Assembly (NCBI GenBank): GCA_002104905.1
Contig: MCFE01000395.1
Coordinates: 1 to 64,000 of the forward strand
DNA: 64,000 nt
Source: Basidiobolus meristosporus CBS 931.73
Lineage: Eukaryota > Basidiobolomycota > Basidiobolomycetes > Basidiobolales > Basidiobolaceae
Reading direction: 5' to 3'
This document shows, in pieces, positions 11,216 to 22,214 of this stretch. A program made the translations under genes and the position numbers. The notes under the pieces were generated by a model. The model was given only the letters and a program-made list of their open reading frames with translations. It was not told the origin of the DNA and made no database searches. Numbering within the stretch: position 1 is the first letter of the stretch; each line of letters opens with the position of its first letter.

Positions 11216-11583
11216 TGTTACAAGTCTTGGTATAAGAGTTGTAGAGGAATAGGGAGTTTAGCTAGTATTGTATTCACTAAAACTTGAACTGATTTTTATT
11301 GAGGTTCCAGCAGCTCCTTATATACATTTTGCCAGATCAATTGCTGACTAATTGTATTTCCTAATGTAGGTTGTGGCTGATGACTCATTTGATTGCATCA
11401 TCATCACCCAATAAGATCCTACTTAATATATCTATTTCTGTCTGATAAGGATCTGCTGATTCATTTGCTGACTAATGCTACTGATTTCATAGATAATACT
11501 GATGTACTGATAACCTAAACATATACTAACTGATTTGACTAAAAACTGATCTAACTTAAACATTCAAGCGGCAGATCATAACA
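11216..11583 (-). repeat. 3' LTR of gypsy G1
   Basis: This 368-bp LTR reads TGTTATGATC ... GACTTGTAACA in the sense of the element. By eye it is identical to the other LTR at 15630-15997. Confidence 0.95.
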
Positions 11584-11601
11584 TTCTCCCCTACTAAAGT
11601 T
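11584..11601 (-). other. Polypurine tract of gypsy G1
   Basis: On the minus strand the purine-rich GTAGGGGAGAA stands directly before the 3' LTR. It is the expected primer for plus-strand DNA synthesis. Confidence 0.65.
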
Positions 11602-14600
11602 GAGAGGGTTCTCCTGAATCTCTTTTCTTGTGATACCAATATCTTGATGGTTCAGTATTATCAGCAAGTCTTGCAAGCTTGAGTCTGTCCCTATGCACTA
11701 AGTCTTCCCGGATATTACCTTGCTTGTCCACCAGTTGGTAAGTTGCAAATGGACATTCTCTGATGATCTTGAATGGTCCTGTCCATTGTGGCTCAAACTT
11801 CTTCCGAGTGTTGTTTCTTAGCAATACAAAGTTCCCAACTGTCAATGCTTCTGGTGCTATAGTCTTATCAAATCTCTGCTTCATCTTTTCTGCACTTTGA
11901 GATACTTTGGTCTGTGCCTCTTGACGTCTTTGTTCCAGTTGCTGGTGTCTACTTGGCTGACTGAGTTCATCTTCTAAGGTGTCTGTAAGCTTTGGTTGTG
12001 TGAGATCTCCTGGAATCCTTGGTTCACATCCATAAACTAAGTAAAATGGTGATTGCTGGGTGGTGTTGTGTACTCTGACTCTGCATGCAAAGAGTGCTTG
12101 GTCTATATACTCGTCCCATCTACTGACAACTCCATTTGCATACTTGGTCAGCATTTTTCCAAATAATCCATTAAACCGCTCAGTGACTCCATTAGTTCTG
12201 GGGTGATATGCCGAGGTTTTCAAGTGTCTGATCTGCTGCATTTCCAGGTAAGCCTCTAATGTCTTTGCCATAAAGTTTGCACCTCTATCGGATAAGATCT
12301 CCACAGGGCATCCAAACTTCATCAGGATCTCATGGTAAATGAAACTTGCAACTTCTTGTTCACTGGCTATTGGTACAGCTTTAGCAACTGGCCATTTAGT
12401 GGCATGGTCAATTGCTACTAGGATCCAACGGTTGCATTTCCTGGTAGTTGGCAGTCTTCCAATAAAGTCAATTCCCCATCTCTCAAATGGTCTTACAGGC
12501 TCCAAAGGGAAGAGTTCGGCAATTCTTTGTGGCTGGCCTTGATTGATTTGGCAGTTTGGGCATGTTTTTACTAGCTTCTCAATGTCTTGTTTCATTCTGG
12601 GCCACCATGCTCTGGCTTTTACAAGGCTATAGGTTCCTTCAATCCCAAGATGTCCATATCCATTGTGTAGCTTATGTATTAAATCCAGGCGAGCAACATA
12701 AGGACAATAGGCAATAGGGCTTCCATCAACAATTCGGTAGAGTGTTTCATCCTGTACAACAAATTTGCTGGCTTCATCCCGGATTATCTTCTTGATATCT
12801 TCATCCACCTCATTAGGGATGGCTTGGTCCTCCAAGTACTTTGGTAATAGGCTAGGCCAATCTGATTCATGCACCAAGTTGAGTTGTGCAACTTGATCTA
12901 ATCTTGATAAGGCATCAGCAACCGTGTTGTTTTTTCCAGGGCAGTAGACAATCTCCAGGTCAAATTGCTGAATGTATTCACTCCATCTTGTCATTCTTCT
13001 AGAGAGTACCTTCTGAGTAAATATATACTTGAGGGAGGCATGATCAGTCTTCACAGTGCATTTGACTCCTTCAATATAGCATCTCCATGTCTTCAAACAG
13101 TGTATTATAGCAAGCATCTCCTTCTCATGGACTGGATAGTTTTGTTCTGCTGAGTTCAGTTTCTTGGATTCAAAGGCAACAGGGTAGTCCTTTCCCTCGT
13201 GTTCTTGGCTCAGCACTCCACCAATTGCATAATCTGAAGCATCTGTGCATAGAGTGAACTCTTTTCTGAAGTCTGGTATTCTTAAGCTTGGCAACTTAGC
13301 AAGTTCATTCTTTAGCGTCTGGAAGGCAGTCTCACAAGCTATGTCCCACTTGTAGGTATTGTCTTTCTTGAGGATATCAGTTAAAGGGGCTGCAATACTT
13401 GTAAATGACTTGACAAATCTCCGATAATAGGAAACCATTCCAAGGAAGGATCTGAGTTCTGATATGCTATGGGGCTGCTTCAAATTCTTGATTACTTCCA
13501 CCTTCTTGGGGTCTAAGGTTACTCCTGTGCTAGTCACTATGTGTCCCAGATATTCTACGTGTTCCTTGAAGAATTCACACTTGGCTAGCTTGCCGTATAG
13601 CTTGTTCTCTCTTAGTTTCTTCAAGGCCTTTTCAATGTGCACCATGTGATCCTTTTCTGTCTTGCTGTATATCAATATGTCATCCAGGTAGATTATCACA
13701 AACTTGTCTAAGTACTCCTGAAAGACAGTCTGCATCAGCGTCATGAATGTTGCAGGGGCATTAGTGAGGCCAAAACTCATGACTAAGTACTTGTAATGTC
13801 CATATCTGGTCCTGAATGCTGTCTTAGGGATATCTTCTGGTTTCACCCTAATCTGGTTGTATCCTGACATGAGGTCGATCTTGCTGAAAATAGTGGCTCC
13901 ATTAAGTTGGTCCAAAAGCTCATCAATCCGAGGTATGGGGTACTTATTCTTGACGGTAACTGAGTTCAGGGCTCTGTAGTCAATGCACATCCTAAGTGTT
14001 CCATCCTTCTTTTTCACAAAAAGCACTGGTGCTCCCCAAGGTGACTTGCTGGGCCTGATGTATCCTTGCTCCAATAGCTGATCAATTTGTTTCTTCATTT
14101 CCTCCAATTCCAATGGACTCATTCTGTAAGGTGTCTTGCTCACTGGAGGGCTATCTCCTGTGTCAATGGCATGATCCACATCTCTGACTGGTGGTAGGCT
14201 TGCAAGCTCATCTGGAAACACGTCTGAATATTTCTTCAAGAGAGTCTGGACCTGCTGGGGTGCTGGGATAGAGGAATCCTCCTGTAATACCGCCATGAGG
14301 AACATCTGGGTACCTTTTCTAAGTGCTCTACAGAACTGGGTCTTGCTAAGTTCACTTGTCTCACACACACTGGAATTGACCAAGTTGAAATCCAGCCTGG
14401 CAGGTAATAGCTCATAGGTCTTGTTGTCTTTTTGGATCTGAGTAGCATGGGTTCTCCAGTTGATTGATGGATTACGACAAAATAGCCAGGTTTTCCCAAG
14501 TACAAGGTCAAACTTGCAGCTCCCAAATATATAAGCCTGTAGGTCTTCTTCATAATCATTGATCTTGGCAGGTACTCCATTGATTGCTCCATTCAGGTAC

Positions 14601-15571
14601 AATAACTTCCCTGAGTCTGAAGTCATTTGGGACAAGTACTCTTCTGTCATATGGAAGGTGAGTTCCGAGTCTTCTTCAAGCTCATCTTCCTCATTATTGT
14701 GTTCATGGGACTCAATATGGTTGAAGGTTCTTGTTGGCTGGTGTCCATTTCTTCTCTGAGGGCAGTACTTTGCAATATGTCCCTGCTGGTGGCAATTGAA
14801 GCAAAGTCCTCTCTTCTTGCATTCTTCTGAGGAGGGATTCTTCTGCATAGCGTCTATTTCCATTGGTACTGCTTCTGATTGTCTTCTTTCATAATGATTA
14901 TAGCCTTTCTGACTAGTCACTGTAGGCTTCCCAACTCCAAACATAGCTGAGTCATAGTCAATGGCAATCTTGATGGCTTCTTCAATAGTCTGAGGTCTTC
15001 GGTAATTGACTTCCTTGCGAGTTCTTTCTTTCAACCCATCAATAAAGTATTCAACTTGATCCAAGGGGTCCATTCTTTCAATTTGTCCAAGTAGACATCT
15101 GTACTCATAGATGTATTCTTGCACCATTCCTTTCTGTCTGAGTGTCTTTAACTTCCTTCTTAGTAGTGTCTGCTGGTGTGGAGGTTCAAAAGCATCCTGA
15201 ATTTCCAACACAAACTCATCCCAGGTAGAGATTGTAGAGCATCCCATCATAGTAGCTGACCTGATCTTGTTGTGGTACCACTGTAAAGCTGCATCTGCCA
15301 GGTAAGAAGCTGCATAATGCAACTTGCTCTCTGGAGCAATTCCTTTAGCTTTAAAAGCTTCTTCAATCTGAAAGAGCCAAGTTCCCAGGTTTTCATTGAC
15401 TCTGCCATGGTACCGGTTGACCTTCACACTAAAGTTGCTCTTGACAGGGCTTTGCTGGCTCTGAGCCATGGTAGTCATTCCTTGTTGCTGTTGGCTGAGG
15501 ATCTGGAGTAGCTGTTGCTGTTGGGCAAGGATTTGCTGCATGGCATTCTTCCATTCTTGATTGTCCGACAT
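11594..15571 (-). CDS. Gypsy G1 Gag-Pol polyprotein lacking the protease active site
   Basis: One frame of 1325 residues. Gag occupies about 60-215 ([17 protein letters not shown]). A zinc knuckle CX2CX4HX4C ([14 protein letters not shown]) lies near 256-269. At about residue 336 the protein jumps from NGVPAKI to NDYEEDLQ. G2 has about 52 further residues there, including IDSGAS, so the aspartic protease centre is deleted in frame. Reverse transcriptase has YLDD near 628. RNase H starts at [11 protein letters not shown] near 778. Integrase shows an HHCC finger, GIDFIG (about 1033), LSDRGANF (about 1094) and the Glu of VTERFNG (about 1130), a D,D35E spacing. A GPY/F module (WTGPFKI) lies near 1263. 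No chromodomain is seen. The start MSDNQEWKN follows the primer site by about 40 bases. Confidence 0.95.
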   Translation of the reverse strand: MSDNQEWKNAMQQILAQQQQLLQILSQQQQGMTTMAQSQQSPVKSNFSVKVNRYHGRVNENLGTWLFQIEEAFKAKGIAPESKLHYAASYLADAALQWYHNKIRSATMMGCSTISTWDEFVLEIQDAFEPPHQQTLLRRKLKTLRQKGMVQEYIYEYRCLLGQIERMDPLDQVEYFIDGLKERTRKEVNYRRPQTIEEAIKIAIDYDSAMFGVGKPTVTSQKGYNHYERRQSEAVPMEIDAMQKNPSSEECKKRGLCFNCHQQGHIAKYCPQRRNGHQPTRTFNHIESHEHNNEEDELEEDSELTFHMTEEYLSQMTSDSGKLLYLNGAINGVPAKINDYEEDLQAYIFGSCKFDLVLGKTWLFCRNPSINWRTHATQIQKDNKTYELLPARLDFNLVNSSVCETSELSKTQFCRALRKGTQMFLMAVLQEDSSIPAPQQVQTLLKKYSDVFPDELASLPPVRDVDHAIDTGDSPPVSKTPYRMSPLELEEMKKQIDQLLEQGYIRPSKSPWGAPVLFVKKKDGTLRMCIDYRALNSVTVKNKYPIPRIDELLDQLNGATIFSKIDLMSGYNQIRVKPEDIPKTAFRTRYGHYKYLVMSFGLTNAPATFMTLMQTVFQEYLDKFVIIYLDDILIYSKTEKDHMVHIEKALKKLRENKLYGKLAKCEFFKEHVEYLGHIVTSTGVTLDPKKVEVIKNLKQPHSISELRSFLGMVSYYRRFVKSFTSIAAPLTDILKKDNTYKWDIACETAFQTLKNELAKLPSLRIPDFRKEFTLCTDASDYAIGGVLSQEHEGKDYPVAFESKKLNSAEQNYPVHEKEMLAIIHCLKTWRCYIEGVKCTVKTDHASLKYIFTQKVLSRRMTRWSEYIQQFDLEIVYCPGKNNTVADALSRLDQVAQLNLVHESDWPSLLPKYLEDQAIPNEVDEDIKKIIRDEASKFVVQDETLYRIVDGSPIAYCPYVARLDLIHKLHNGYGHLGIEGTYSLVKARAWWPRMKQDIEKLVKTCPNCQINQGQPQRIAELFPLEPVRPFERWGIDFIGRLPTTRKCNRWILVAIDHATKWPVAKAVPIASEQEVASFIYHEILMKFGCPVEILSDRGANFMAKTLEAYLEMQQIRHLKTSAYHPRTNGVTERFNGLFGKMLTKYANGVVSRWDEYIDQALFACRVRVHNTTQQSPFYLVYGCEPRIPGDLTQPKLTDTLEDELSQPSRHQQLEQRRQEAQTKVSQSAEKMKQRFDKTIAPEALTVGNFVLLRNNTRKKFEPQWTGPFKIIRECPFATYQLVDKQGNIREDLVHRDRLKLARLADNTEPSRYWYHKKRDSGEPSQL

Positions 15572-15610
15572 CTTGAGGGTGGTTTCTTCTTTCTTCAGGA
15601 GGGAGGTTTC

Positions 15611-15628
15611 TGGTTATCACTGCTACCA
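15611..15628 (-). other. Primer-binding site of gypsy G1
   Basis: TGGTAGCAGTGATAACC begins one base after the 5' LTR, as expected for priming by a tRNA 3' end (TGG pairs with CCA). The same site follows the 5' LTRs of G2, G3 and G4. I cannot assign the tRNA with certainty. Confidence 0.6.
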
Positions 15629-15629
15629 A

Positions 15630-15997
15630 TGTTACAAGTCTTGGTATAAGAGTTGTAGAGGAATAGGGAGTTTAGCTAGTATTGTATTCACTAAAACTTG
15701 AACTGATTTTTATTGAGGTTCCAGCAGCTCCTTATATACATTTTGCCAGATCAATTGCTGACTAATTGTATTTCCTAATGTAGGTTGTGGCTGATGACTC
15801 ATTTGATTGCATCATCATCACCCAATAAGATCCTACTTAATATATCTATTTCTGTCTGATAAGGATCTGCTGATTCATTTGCTGACTAATGCTACTGATT
15901 TCATAGATAATACTGATGTACTGATAACCTAAACATATACTAACTGATTTGACTAAAAACTGATCTAACTTAAACATTCAAGCGGCAGATCATAACA
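15630..15997 (-). repeat. 5' LTR of gypsy G1
   Basis: This 368-bp promoter-bearing LTR is identical by eye to 11216-11583. On the minus strand TATATAAGG lies at about 15730-15738, with AATAAA shortly after it, matching the core promoter and poly(A) signal of the family. Confidence 0.95.
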
Positions 15998-16115
15998 CAG
16001 GTACAGGTAGGTGCCCTTATAGAAGTATCAAGTGGTCAGCAAGATAATATCAGTACAGTAGTGACTGATGTATTTGTCAAATATGACTTGTGAGGCAAGA
16101 TATTGTCCATAATCC
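15998..16115 (-). pseudogene. CACTA K2, N-terminal transposase part beyond G1
   Basis: Its DNA matches the inverted form of 20860-20985 in CACTA KC (GTACAGTAG.AACTGATG, then the ACTTGTG.GGCAA block). This shows K2 continues on the far side of G1 and confirms that G1 landed in K2. The zinc-finger start of the transposase seen in KC is missing, cut by a deletion at about 16115. Confidence 0.65.
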
Positions 16116-16545
16116 TTGAGATACTTAATGCAACAATCAGGTGCAATGGACCACATAAATCAGGAAATAGTCAAGAGACAGGATGAAAAGATTATATCTG
16201 TAGAGCAATCAATATACAAGGTAGTGAGTGCAGTATCTCTGCTGCAAAGCAGGAACTCAAGTACCTTAATGTATCAGCAAAGAATGGGGCCATTGCCAAT
16301 GTTACAGTAGTAGAGCACTGTAAAGTCTTTGAAGCATATTCAAAGTGTTAATCAAAAAAGCCCACTAACAAATCTATTACTGCATAAGAGGGAGTTAGTT
16401 GTATTTATACCAAAGCCTAAAGATCAGAATACACTGAAGATCAATCAAGCTGTGGAGAACATTGACCAAGATTAACGTAATTGCTAAAAGGCTGTAAGAA
16501 GTCTAGCATGCTATTACCTTGAGTCCAGCACACCATAGAGATATC
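16116..16545 (+). pseudogene. CACTA K2 divergent second gene, fragment
   Basis: An open stretch at 16116-16310 reads GAMDHINQEIVKRQDEKIIS. KD encodes the homologous DAMAQRNQEIVQKHDEWIIH on its minus strand (34830-34690). DNA similarity continues to about 16545 (VVFIPKPKDQNTLKI here, VVFIPKAKNQKTLKI in KD at 29220-29160). The orientation is opposite to the K2 transposase, as in KC and KD. The MPPK start is deleted. Function unknown. Confidence 0.6.
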
Positions 16546-16837
16546 AGGAACTTAAGGTCAAGCAGAATGTGTGGGACCCATTCTATGAGCATTACCCTGG
16601 ATTCAAATTTTATCAACATACTTTGTGCTATTATTAATATGCTAGGAAATTAACTCAAGATTAGCAGAAGCTATGAAAGCAGAAGGGTGCCGTGGCTAGT
16701 AACCAGCTGCTTCCTTAAGAGCCTGTCAAAAGGTGGGACAAAAGCTCCAAGAAGCAGTAGAGAAACATAAAATAGGAAATATTGCTGATAAGGGACTTAC
16801 AGGCACTCACAGATGCACCAAAAAAGCCACCAAGAAT
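16546..16837. other. Nothing recognised
   Basis: No open frame of note and no match to the element families in the window. It may be further decayed CACTA K2 sequence. Confidence 0.4.
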
Positions 16838-17135
16838 GCTATTGACTATGACTCAGCTATGTTTGGAGCTAGAGAGACTGCAGTGACTGATCAGAGAAGC
16901 TACAACCACTTTGAAAGAAGACAATCAGAAGCAGTGCCAGTGGAAATAGATGCTTTGCCAAAGAATCTCACCTCAGAGGAATATAAGCAGAAAGGAACTT
17001 GCTTCAACTGCCATCATCATGGGTACATCTCACAATATTGGCCTCATAGAAGAAATGGACTTCAGTCAGCAAGAGCATTTGGCCATACTGAAGCCCAAGA
17101 ACAAAGTAATCAAATATCTCATTTTGCTCATTGAG
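16838..17135 (+). pseudogene. Gypsy G-type gag fragment with zinc knuckle
   Basis: [16 protein letters not shown] and [15 protein letters not shown] match gag of G1 ([30 protein letters not shown]). A zinc knuckle CFNCHHHGYISQYW follows, with the last Cys changed to Trp. The match ends after RRNGLQSARAFGHTEA. It is a diverged piece of about 100 codons without LTRs, from a relative of family G. Confidence 0.75.
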
Positions 17136-17400
17136 CAGGTATGTCCCTGATCCAATCAATTGGACAAGGTGTCATAGCTAGCACGCAACCATTTGGGTAG
17201 GTGCAAAACAGATCAAATGGCTGCACTGGTGTTACAGATGACATATACTTATGCAGGGCACTTATTAATAGGGGTTCTGTCTCAAATGTGAGACAACCTG
17301 GATATTACTAGTATCAAAAACTTAGTGATCATTGACATGAAATGGCTTGATTTAGATTGCAAAAAAATGAGTTACTTGGATCATGACAAATAAGAGCAAT

Positions 17401-18395
17401 TCAATGCAATACATCATCTTCTTCTAAGTATATTCTCACAGGGATTACTACTAAAGCATTTGGTAGTGATTCACTATGCACTCCTAAACTACTTCCTGGT
17501 TGACTATCATCTTGGCTACTTTTGTATTTGTAGTCAGTGTTTTGCCTCCTAGTTGATGAGTGCAATGCTGCAGCTGAGTTGCTCTTGATTGCTCTGGATG
17601 ATACTACTGAACCAGCCTGCAGTGCTACATGCTGATGTGTTCTTTTACATGCCAAAGGCTCTGGTGGTGGAGGCACTTCATATGGGTCATCATCACTCAG
17701 TTCACCAGAAGTAAGTTGCTGATGGTCAGGAGTAACAGCACATGCAGGTGTAACTTGATGTGTTGGCATGACCCTTGGCTGAGTTTGAAGTGATGCTGCA
17801 TGTTGACGCAACTTAGCCTGCTCCAATGGACTTATGTCTAAATGAGCAGTTTGGTGAGTTTTGGTGGTTTTGCTCTGAAGTGCATGTGTTGACCTGATGT
17901 GGGACATTCTTGTGAAGGGCATTGATGTAGTTTGGACTGATGAGCACTGGCATGCTGAAGCTGTGATGGTAAGAAATCCAGCAAGGCATGCTGGCACAAT
18001 CTGGTCTCTGTTGCTTGCGGTCTGTATTCTTCCCCTTGAAATTCACCTTCTGATTCCTCAAGGTATTCATTTACCCTCTGTCTGATACTTTGGAACTGTT
18101 GCCTGGATGATTCCTATGTATATTGACCTTGGTAGCCACTTAGCTCTACTAATATATCATGTAGTATATTAGTCATTTGAGGCAAAAACGTATTCAAAAT
18201 CTCTTTGGTTCCCAAAGTTCAGTGACAAACAGATGCATTCAGCCTGTACTGAGCAAACTATGTGCAAAATTGTTCTTTTGTGGCTTCCTCATCAAATCCC
18301 CTCACTCTCAGCTCATTCTTGATTCCAATATTTGTCTTGTTATATATCTTCTTACATATATATGCTGGCATATTGATGCAGAGCTCATGCTGCAG
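17401..18395 (-). pseudogene. Unknown minus-strand gene beside the Harbinger-like transposase
   Basis: Reading leftward, the first part (about 18395-17815) contains NELRVRGFDEEATKEQF, LPQMTNILHDILVELSGYQG and an acidic stretch EYLEESEGEFQGEEYRP, with a few stops. After a frameshift near 17815 an open stretch runs to 17401: SPLEQAKLRQHAASLQ, SGELSDDDPYEVPPPPEPL, Ser- and Gln-rich, no transmembrane segment. Composition suggests a nuclear or DNA-binding accessory protein. PIF/Harbinger elements often carry a second gene next to the transposase, so it may be that partner. I recognise no domain. Confidence 0.45.
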
Positions 18396-18459
18396 CTCTC
18401 TACTCAGATTCTTCCATCTCTGTCAACTCTCTGAAGTATCTAGTTCTGCCAGATTAATA

Positions 18460-18512
18460 AGTAGTGCCCAAATATCTGTACAAGGACTCATCAGAGACAA
18501 TTGGGCACTACT
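18460..18512. repeat. Perfect 12-bp inverted repeat
   Basis: AGTAGTGCCCAA (18460-18471) is repeated inverted as TTGGGCACTACT (18501-18512) with a 29-base loop. The core resembles the TAGTGCC units of the foldback element at 60868-61596. Confidence 0.7.
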
Positions 18513-19016
18513 AAAATCATTTGGCAAGAACTCAAACAGATCCAACATCAACTATTCAAGTCTGAACCACACTTGTGAGCTGGTGGATGGATTTTGTCTG
18601 CGTTGTACTAAAATGAGCTGAGACTTGGTATAGGGACCATAGTGATGGACTTGGATACTTATACAATAGTGTATTGACAAAAGCCTGGCCATATATGAAA
18701 TAAATATGAAAACAACTGTGATAGTTAAACTTTCCATATATTATGCACAATGCATCTTGGACTGCATTAACATGGATCAGATCACATCAATTGCAGATTT
18801 CCTATTTGATTATAGACTTGCAAGGAAAGCATTGACAGAAATATCAAGTCATTCTTTGTGGATAATTCTTGCAACTTAACAATGGGATACATGGCAATTA
18901 ATGGAGAATTCATCATAAAGAATGGAAAAGCAAATAAATAAAGCTGATTGTGCCAAATTGATTTGTATCACCTCAGGCCAGTCACCTTCTAGTTATAATA
19001 TGACTTACTCATCTGA
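18513..19016. other. AT-rich spacer, no gene recognised
   Basis: No supported coding frame. The stretch lies between the unknown minus-strand gene and the plus-strand DDE_4 transposase and could hold their shared promoter region. Confidence 0.4.
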
Positions 19017-19940
19017 ATGGTTTTTCTCATCCATTCTGTCACTACCACTAGACTTCCTTTTGACACATTAGAGGAGATCTATACCAAGTGCTGTGGACCA
19101 TCTACCCTAATCTACTCAAGGAGATCCCTTGTTAAGCTTCTCTACTATTACAGGAACTATTGCTCTACAAGGCTTCATCCCCCCATACATGGCAACAAAA
19201 GTCCTAGAAGCTTTCATTCACTGCTGAGAGCAATGGAGAGCCACCTTGCAGAGGGTATGAATGACTTAGAGCAAGCTTGAAATACTAGGTTCAGAAACCC
19301 CAATAGACTTCCATATTCCATAGTGTTCAGCAACAGGTTCCATATCAAGAATATTTTGGACACCATCCCAGTTAAGATTAAGAGGACTTCTAGAGGGCAG
19401 ATGCACTTTTATTCTGGCAAGTACAAGGCACACTGTGTGAAGTTTCAAGCACTGTCTGACATTGAGGGTACCATCATCTGGTTTAGTGGGCCATTTGCCA
19501 GAAGCAGGCACAACAAAGCACTCTGGTTAGAGAATCTTCCAGAGTTCAGTAGAGGGGAGAAATGAATGGCAGACTTACCATTATAGGAGACAATTGTCAG
19601 AGATTAGGTTGTGATACAGCTTATAGGAAGCTAAGGAATGGTGTGCTTAGCAGGAAGCTGAAGCACTACAATGAGATATTTAATCATTTCAGAGTGAGGG
19701 TAGCACATACACTTGGATATCTGAAGAGATTCAGCATATTGGCAGGTGAATACAGAGGAAACTCAAATATAGGAGAAAGCAGCAGAAAAGGTAAAATAGT
19801 TTACATAATTATTAATGTACAGTATATTCATATAAGTAGACACTCACGAGAGAAATGTGTTAGGAGCATTATCAAGAGTAAATATAGCACAAAAAACACT
19901 ATTCTGAGCAACATAAGTAAGATTGAGTAAGATTACCAGT
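19017..19940 (+). pseudogene. PIF/Harbinger-type (DDE_4) transposase, inactive
   Basis: The N-terminal part (19017-19280) reads LPFDTLEEIYTKCCGPS, KLLYYYRNYCSTRLHPP and GNKSPRSFHSLLRAMESHL. The catalytic half (19323-19930) has NILDTIPVKI (first Asp), FYSGKYKAHCVKFQALSD, GTIIWFSGPFARSRHN, IIGDN (second Asp) and YNEIFNHFRVRVAHTLGYLK. This is the pattern of fungal DDE_4 transposases. The usual Glu in the R..VEH helix is Ala here, the HD after GSR is HN, and frameshifts separate the parts. The enzyme is therefore dead. It would have excised and inserted a short-TIR DNA element. Confidence 0.75.
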
Positions 19941-20030
19941 AAATATATTCTACCACTGGAACTATGGTAGAAATTATAGTTCCAGATAATGCCATAGAGT
20001 GCTGGATCAATCTGGCACTATAAACAGGCT

Positions 20031-20065
20031 GGCACTATGTGGCACTATTCAACAGAACAAGTCTA
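20031..20065 (+). repeat. Terminal repeat shared with the 60.9-kb foldback element
   Basis: The block GGCACTATTCAACAGAACAA then GTCTA matches the right end of the palindromic element (61573-61598) at all but one base. CACTA KC similarity begins directly after it. It is therefore probably the right end of the Harbinger-like element of this locus. I did not find the matching left end. Confidence 0.55.
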
Positions 20066-20509
20066 TTGTATCTGCTCATCATGTTACTAGACTATTTGCT
20101 GATATCTCCAGGCCATTGCATTTATTCAATTAACCACTGCACCTTATTGCCCTGTTAATATTTTGGTATAAGTCAATAACATATATGCTAGTATGGGTGG
20201 CAATGATGTTATGACAGCCACTAGCAGGACTTCAGCCAAAGGTACTGTGATTGCTACATTCTCATCTGCCTGAGCATGATCATGAGCCTGCAACTGTGCA
20301 GAGACTTCTGTTTGCCTACTTGTATAAGAGCCTAGGAAGTCTGGAGTATTACCTTCATTGGGCATGCTGTCAACATGCCTTTTTTAGAACGTAGCCTGGC
20401 TTGTTACACTGAATGTCAAAGCAAGCTGTTATTGTACCGTTCTTTGGCTGCTGTTATCCATGTTGCTTGGCTGGGAGCAAGATGTGTTTGCTTTATTTTT
20501 TGGTGGCAT
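20066..20509 (-). pseudogene. CACTA KC divergent second gene, N-terminal part
   Basis: Starts at the ATG at 20509 (MPPKNKANTSCSQ). One stop and one frame change follow, then an open stretch from 20365 (MPNEGNTPDFLGSYTS ... AEVLLVAVITSLPPILAYML). KD carries the same gene at 35158-34674 (MPPKSRAKWSGSQ ...). It points away from the transposase, which begins about 240 bp to the right, so the two share a promoter region. The basic start MPPK followed by a Ser/Gln-rich stretch is all that can be said. It is cut by the Harbinger-type end at 20065. Confidence 0.55.
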
Positions 20510-20749
20510 ATTTATAGCAATAGTCAAATCAAAGGGGAAATAGTGATATTTTTACACATATATGTGATGCCACAGCTTGATACACAATACTCTCTATGGG
20601 AGGTCTTTATTGACTCTTGCATTCATGTGGGTGCAATGTCCCAAATGCAAGACTATCTTAAGCTCACATGAGTATTGATATAAAGAAATATAATGATGTT
20701 ACATTGTTGAGTGTCAAACTGTTTGCCCCATGGAGATGACTACTTTGAT

Positions 20750-21838
20750 TCAATGCTGTAAGTGAAGAGAAAAGAGACCATGTGACTATTGTAACAAGCC
20801 ACTCAGACATGAAGTACACAGACAGCATAGGAAATATTAAAATGGTCATGGACAGTGTTTTGCCACACAAGTTATGCTTGACCATTCATCAGTTGCTACT
20901 GTACCAACAATAACTGGCTGGCCATTTGGTATTTCTATGATGGCACCTAGCTGTATTGTTGCCTTTCACAAGCTGAGCCAGGTGACTTTGTGACACCTCT
21001 AGGCTCACCTCAGCCTTCTGAATATGGCACACAGTGTAATAGTTCTCAGGAAGCAGGCTCACTGGTGAATTGTGAGCTTATCTTCCCTATCAACTGCACC
21101 TGGTATGAGCCTGGCAATATTCCAATTTGCAATGAGGCACCACTGATTGAAAATAATGCCAAGAACACTTTGTAGAGCCAAATATGCCCAGTAATCCACC
21201 TATGGTTGAATCATGTGTTATAGTGGCTAGATAAGTGGTGTGATTTACAAATATCAGTAAGGGGTCCTTCCATGATGTAACCTGCCACGTACATAATACA
21301 AATGGACCACTGTCATGCACCTGGCAATATATGACCCAGAGATATTCCTAATACAACCATGTGTTATCAGTTGCATGGCATTTACATCAGGAAATGCCAC
21401 AATTGCAAGGTGTCTCACCTGTCAGGAATCCACTACTATAGGAGGATTGCATTGTTTACACTTCAGATATATTTCAGTAATACCCCATCTTAAGAAGCCC
21501 ATGCAGTCCAACAGATGTAGTGAAGCTATAAAGTACTGCACTCAGCATCAATCAAGTGAAAATATTTTTGATATAGATGATAACAAACATTGCCAACAGC
21601 TAAGAAGCCAGGGTTACCTTGAAAGTATATATGACCACACCTTTGCCTTTGCATTTGATGGATTTACATTAAACAAATACTCTACCAGTTAATCCTCCTG
21701 GCCATTGATTCTCATTAACCTGAATCTGACAGCTATCAAATGATATCAGAGCAGAGATCTGGTGCTAGTCTCACAGGGTTTGGGGCCTAAATTACTGTCT
21801 AACCTGGGCAGCTAGTAGTATCCATTGCTGGATGCATC
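20750..21838 (+). pseudogene. CACTA KC transposase, N-terminal half
   Basis: An N-terminal C2H2-like finger (CDYCNKPLRHEVHRQH) is typical of fungal Tnp2-type transposases. Then come MTPLGSPQPSEYGTQ (20990), SCMAFTSGNATIARCLTC with a zinc-binding look, and FAFAFDGFTLNKYSTS (21650-21690) with the first catalytic Asp. Stops split it. The copia B2 insertion cuts the gene at 21838 between DNA that is contiguous in K1 (7450); it resumes at 25932. Confidence 0.75.
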
Positions 21839-22207
21839 TGTTGCAATTTAAGAAGTGATTTGGATATAAGGTACTTATCAAGAAATAGTGATAATAGTTG
21901 AACTGTTGTTTATTCACAAAGAAGCTCAGTATTTATACCTTTGTAGAAGTAATACAGCTGCAACACTAAGTAGGGAGGGTTTCTCAATATTCAGGAGCAT
22001 TCTGTAACAGTTTCAGGGTTAGTACATAATGTTTGGTAATAGTGCTAATTTGATCCTGACTATAGGGGAATAATCATAAGATCATATATCTGGAGAAAGT
22101 GGCAAAGTTAAGGCAGTAAATGAGTCCTACAGTGACTAAGACTAGCCTAGAATTGTTAAATAAATTTTTAGCTGCTGAATGATACCAAATAGTCCAATGT
22201 TTCAACA
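21839..22207 (-). repeat. 3' LTR of copia B2
   Basis: A 369-bp family B LTR. It is preceded (element sense) by the tract TTGAGGGGGAG, the polypurine tract at about 22208-22218. Confidence 0.93.
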
Positions 22208-22214
22208 CTCCCCC

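Larger units (their letters stand above)
11216..15997 (-). mobile_element. Gypsy G1, full-length Ty3/gypsy retrotransposon
   Basis: This 4782-bp element is flanked by CAGG (11212-11215 and 15998-16001). Its two 368-bp LTRs look identical over their whole length, which means very recent insertion. A single open frame of 1325 codons fills the interior. The primer-binding site and polypurine tract are in place. It is inserted in CACTA K2. It is the youngest and best-preserved element of the window, but it lacks the protease active site. Confidence 0.97.

Noticed and set aside
14236-14592. Open minus-strand frame inside G1 and many plus-strand frames at 11.6-15.5 kb
   Set aside because: They are overlapping frames of the intact G1 gag-pol gene, whose domain order and motifs leave no doubt about the true frame.
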